Source of the DNA: Cyclobacteriaceae bacterium
GTDB taxonomy: Bacteria > Bacteroidota > Bacteroidia > Cytophagales > Cyclobacteriaceae
Length of the DNA: 64,000 nucleotides
Direction: 5' to 3'
Assembly (NCBI GenBank): GCA_020832305.1
Contig: JAFIEV010000082.1
Span: 1-64,000, forward strand
The position numbers and the translations under genes were made by a program. Shown one piece after another: positions 60,902-64,000 of the stretch. Each line of letters begins with the position of its first letter. The stretch's first letter is position 1. The notes below the pieces were generated by a model. It was not told the origin of the DNA. It did not search any database and was given only the letters and a program-made list of their open reading frames with translations.

Positions 60902-61933
60902 TCAGCCTTGCACAGCTGGTTCCTGATAGGTCATTTTTAGTTTATCTGCATCAAGTTTCACTTGGAGACCCATGGGCATGATACATTGGGCGGTGATATT
61001 ATGGCCAAAAGGCATACCGTAGACTATGGGCATTCTGAGTGGTTTGAGACGATCCCACAAAGTTTCCCTGAGGGTGAATGTATCCACTATGCCAGAGCGG
61101 GAAGGAGCTGGATCGCAGCGGGTAAATATTCCCAGTACAATGGCTGCTGCGCGGCCTAAATTGGCCGTTGCTATCAGTTGAGTAAGCATGCGGTCTATGC
61201 GGTAGGGTTCCTCTCCAACATCTTCAATAAATACAATATTATCCTTTAAATCCAGTGCATATCCAGTGCCGGCCAGTGCTGCCATAAGGGTGAGATTACC
61301 ACCTACCAGTTTGCCCTCAGCTATTCCACCGTTGATTACATAACTTTTTTCTGCCGATTCAGTCAGTTCAGAAGCATGGATTTCTATATTTGATTTTCCT
61401 GCAAGAACGCTGAGCAAATGATCATTTCCCCATGCGTCGCCCAATGAAAATGCATCAGGTCCATGAAAACCGCTGAGCCTCGTTTTCGACATCAAAGCGT
61501 AATGCATTGCTGTAATATCGCTGAATCCCAGAAAAACTTTAGGATTTCTTTTCACTGCCCGGTAATCTACAAGTGATAACATCCGGGTGCTTCCATAACC
61601 TCCACGTATACAAATAATTCCTTTTACCTCAGTACTTTTGAAAGCCTGGTTTACTATTTCAGCCCTTTGGATATCTGAACCGGCCAGGTAACCTGTTCGC
61701 TGCACAATTCTTTCGTCAAATTTGACCCTAAAACCCAGGTCTTCTACATTCTTGATGCATTTTTGAATTTTTTCCACAGACATCCCTGACGCAGGTGCAA
61801 CCAGCGCCAATTGATCTCCTGGTTTTAATGGAAGCGGTTTGATAATCCTGCGAATTTTTGCCGGTTTATATTTGCTCCCAAAGGACATAATCGGCATAGC
61901 TATGGCCCCTTTCAGGAAAGTTCTCCGTTGCAT
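60902..61933 (-). CDS. LD-carboxypeptidase (peptidase S66), Tat-exported
   Basis: A 343-residue S66 peptidase that removes the terminal D-Ala of muropeptide tetrapeptides during wall recycling. A twin-arginine leader (MQRRTFLKGA) implies export before the catalytic domain. The nucleophile segment is CIRGGYGSTRML with the GGYGS serine; the glutamate and histidine partners are likely in VFIEDVGEEPYRIDRML and GMPFGHN. It converges with the response regulator; 18 bases separate the two stops. Confidence 0.92.
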   Translation of the reverse strand: MQRRTFLKGAIAMPIMSFGSKYKPAKIRRIIKPLPLKPGDQLALVAPASGMSVEKIQKCIKNVEDLGFRVKFDERIVQRTGYLAGSDIQRAEIVNQAFKSTEVKGIICIRGGYGSTRMLSLVDYRAVKRNPKVFLGFSDITAMHYALMSKTRLSGFHGPDAFSLGDAWGNDHLLSVLAGKSNIEIHASELTESAEKSYVINGGIAEGKLVGGNLTLMAALAGTGYALDLKDNIVFIEDVGEEPYRIDRMLTQLIATANLGRAAAIVLGIFTRCDPAPSRSGIVDTFTLRETLWDRLKPLRMPIVYGMPFGHNITAQCIMPMGLQVKLDADKLKMTYQEPAVQG

Positions 61934-62091
61934 AGAAATTGTTGAAACAATTTTTTTATTGCTATTCTTTTAGAAATTATTCTATCAACAGCCAATTTAA
62001 AGAACAGTTTTCAGTATAGAATAGCTTAACCCTATTTAATTATTCACGCTAAAATATGTAAATTTGGATTTTTATTACTAACCATTTTTTT

Positions 62092-64000
62092 ATGTATAAT
62101 CCCTTAAACCTAATCCTTTGTTTTGGATTGTTGTGTGGTACAATGATAGCATGCAAACAAAAAGAACCTGTTTCCGGCATCCAGGTTTTAAAAATTGACA
62201 ACTGGCGTTTTCGGCAGGCAGATACCATTTCAGAATGGATGTATGCCTCTGTGCCAGGTACTGTGCATACAGATTTATACCGCAATGGCAAAGTAGATGA
62301 TCCATTTTACAGAACCAATGAACGCGATCAGCAGTGGATTGATAAAGTCGACTGGGAGTATCAGGGTACTTTTGAAGTAAGCCCCGGTTTCCTGGATAAT
62401 GACCAGATTGAAGTAAATTTCGAAGGTCTCGATACCTATGCAGATGTATTTATCAATGATCAAAAAGTATTGAGTACCGAAAATATGTTTGTTCGCTACA
62501 AAGCCGATATAAAACCTTATATTACATTGGGGACCAATAAGGTGCGGGTATATTTTCATTCCCCGATCCAAAAAGGTCTTGAAAAATTAGAAGCACATGG
62601 TTTTGGTCTGCCTGCGAGCAATGATCAGTCTGAAAATGGCGGATTGGAAGATAAGCGTGTAAGTGTTTTCAGCCGTAAAGCAGGTTATCATTACGGTTGG
62701 GACTGGGGCCCTCGTTTTGTTACTTCCGGCATCTGGAAACCAATGAGCATCAGGGGTTGGAAAAATGCCCTCTTACGGGATGTTTTTATTCGTCAAATGG
62801 ACTTAAGCGATGAATTGGCCAAACTCAGGGCTGTATCAGAAGTAGAGGCATTTGAAGCTACCGAAGCAGTATATGGCGTATACCACGAAGATAAGCTTCT
62901 GGCAGAAACCGGTGTTAAGCTTCAAACGGGTCTTAACATACTCAAACTCGATTTCAACATCGAAAAACCGAAACGATGGTGGAGTAACGGGCTTGGAGAG
63001 CCTCATCTATATGAATTGGAAGTAAAATTATTGGTCGATAAAACATACCAGGAGAGCGTTACTCAAAACGTGGGATTACGCACACTCAGACTTATTCAGG
63101 AACCGGATGAAAAGGGAAAAACCTTTTACTTCGAACTCAACGGTGTACCAGTATTTGCCAAAGGTGCCAATTATATCCCAAATGATAATTTTTTGCCTCG
63201 GGTCAGTAACCGTGAATATGAAACCGTGGTAATGTCGGCTAAAAATGCCAATATGAATATGCTCCGGATTTGGGGTGGAGGTATATATGAAAATAAAATT
63301 TTTTATGACCTCTGCGATAAAAATGGCATCATGGTATGGCAGGATTTTATGTTTGCCTGTTCTATGTACCCGGGCGATCAGGCATTTCTGAATAATGTGC
63401 GACTTGAAGCGGTCGATAATGTAAAGCGCTTGCGACAGCATCCTTCCATTGTATTGTGGTGTGGTAATAATGAAATTGATGGGGCGTGGTCTAATTATGA
63501 TGAAAAAGCCGGATGGGGCTGGAAACAACAATATACAGCTGAACAAAGAAAATATATATGGCAGGCCTACGAAGATGTATTTCATGAAATTTTACCAGAA
63601 GTAGTCCAGGAGTGGGATCCCGACCGGTACTACTGGCCTTCCTCTCCAATGGCAGGTTTAACCGGTGGGCCGGATCAACATGCCAATGATTTTACAAGGG
63701 GAGATATCCACTACTGGGGCGTTTGGCATGGGCTCGAACCCTTTGAAAATTTTAAAACCAATGTCGGTCGTTTTATGAGTGAATATGGATTTCAGTCTTT
63801 TCCTGAATATAATACCGTGCGAAGGTACTCCGAGCCGGAAGATTGGGATATCGAATCAGAAGTAATGGCCGCACATCAGCGCAGTGGAATAGGCAACCTG
63901 CGGATTAAAGAATATATGTCATGGGATTACAGAATACCCAAAAATTTTGAACACTTTCTGTATGTTGGTCAATTGCTGCAGGCTGAAGGGATGAAAGCTG
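62092..64000 (+). CDS. GH2-family beta-mannosidase (partial, 3' end beyond window)
   Basis: 636 codons of a GH2 enzyme are present, running off the right edge. The N-terminus is a lipoprotein-type leader (hydrophobic run, then TMIAC, Cys21). The sugar-binding jelly-roll and immunoglobulin-like domains lead to the (beta/alpha)8 core. The acid/base is Glu461 in WCGNNEIDGAW and the nucleophile Glu564 in FMSEYGFQSFP, the spacing and context of beta-mannosidases such as the Bacteroides enzyme. YHYGWDWGPRF is the family's substrate-contact block. It should release mannose from mannan or N-glycan fragments at the cell surface or in the periplasm. Confidence 0.94.
   Translation, partial: MYNPLNLILCFGLLCGTMIACKQKEPVSGIQVLKIDNWRFRQADTISEWMYASVPGTVHTDLYRNGKVDDPFYRTNERDQQWIDKVDWEYQGTFEVSPGFLDNDQIEVNFEGLDTYADVFINDQKVLSTENMFVRYKADIKPYITLGTNKVRVYFHSPIQKGLEKLEAHGFGLPASNDQSENGGLEDKRVSVFSRKAGYHYGWDWGPRFVTSGIWKPMSIRGWKNALLRDVFIRQMDLSDELAKLRAVSEVEAFEATEAVYGVYHEDKLLAETGVKLQTGLNILKLDFNIEKPKRWWSNGLGEPHLYELEVKLLVDKTYQESVTQNVGLRTLRLIQEPDEKGKTFYFELNGVPVFAKGANYIPNDNFLPRVSNREYETVVMSAKNANMNMLRIWGGGIYENKIFYDLCDKNGIMVWQDFMFACSMYPGDQAFLNNVRLEAVDNVKRLRQHPSIVLWCGNNEIDGAWSNYDEKAGWGWKQQYTAEQRKYIWQAYEDVFHEILPEVVQEWDPDRYYWPSSPMAGLTGGPDQHANDFTRGDIHYWGVWHGLEPFENFKTNVGRFMSEYGFQSFPEYNTVRRYSEPEDWDIESEVMAAHQRSGIGNLRIKEYMSWDYRIPKNFEHFLYVGQLLQAEGMKA

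Overview
The window looks like chromosomal DNA of a Bacteroidota bacterium, most likely a Cytophagales-type free-living heterotroph. This rests on the gene families: GLPGLI, DUF6702, HupE/UreJ_2, OmpA/PD40 envelope proteins, carboxypeptidase-regulatory-domain outer membrane barrels and a two-domain FKBP lipoprotein. AT-rich intergenic DNA, weak or absent Shine-Dalgarno sequences and TAnnTTTG-like promoter elements agree. No rRNA, tRNA, CRISPR array or intact insertion sequence was seen.

Region 1 (1-33.2 kb) is mostly core genome. It opens with secreted or periplasmic sugar-metabolism proteins: ApbE, Tat-exported TIM-barrel isomerases, a Tat-exported Gfo/Idh oxidoreductase and two Asp-box sialidase-like proteins. 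An MBL-rhodanese sulfur protein, an M1 peptidase/HupE/DUF6702 group, two OmpA-family proteins, a DEAD-box helicase and dihydroorotase follow. A gene-free AT-rich stretch at 20.44-21.01 kb carries three perfect DnaA-box-like nonamers and is a candidate replication origin. After it come two thioredoxin-fold proteins, an EamA transporter, DusB, the overlapping CPBP protease-DUF2007-CdsA trio, RecR, an M23 peptidase and an FKBP lipoprotein.

Region 2 (33.3-42.1 kb) is a two-gene operon encoding giant proteins of 1564 and 1369 residues. The first carries a twin-arginine signal. Neither has a function I can recognise.

Region 3 (42.5-52.7 kb, minus strand) is an anti-phage-type island read as one tightly packed operon: hsdM, a CX5R dual-specificity-phosphatase-like gene, hsdS, a small winged-helix/transmembrane protein, hsdR, a NACHT-type STAND NTPase and a RelA/SpoT-type nucleotide pyrophosphotransferase. 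Junctions of -1, -1, 0, 1, 25 and 3 bases suggest one co-regulated unit. The NACHT plus RelA/SpoT pair behind a type I restriction system is the strongest candidate for an undescribed system: a STAND sensor that could license an alarmone-type or tRNA-modifying effector. A truncated MNT nucleotidyltransferase lies just upstream.

Region 4 (52.8-64 kb) holds a Gfo/Idh dehydrogenase beside decayed pieces of a sugar MFS transporter, a TPR protein and an AraC regulator. Next is an outer-membrane barrel/GLPGLI operon divergent from a histidine kinase/response regulator pair, with helically phased direct repeats between them. An LD-carboxypeptidase and a GH2 beta-mannosidase running off the right edge complete the window.
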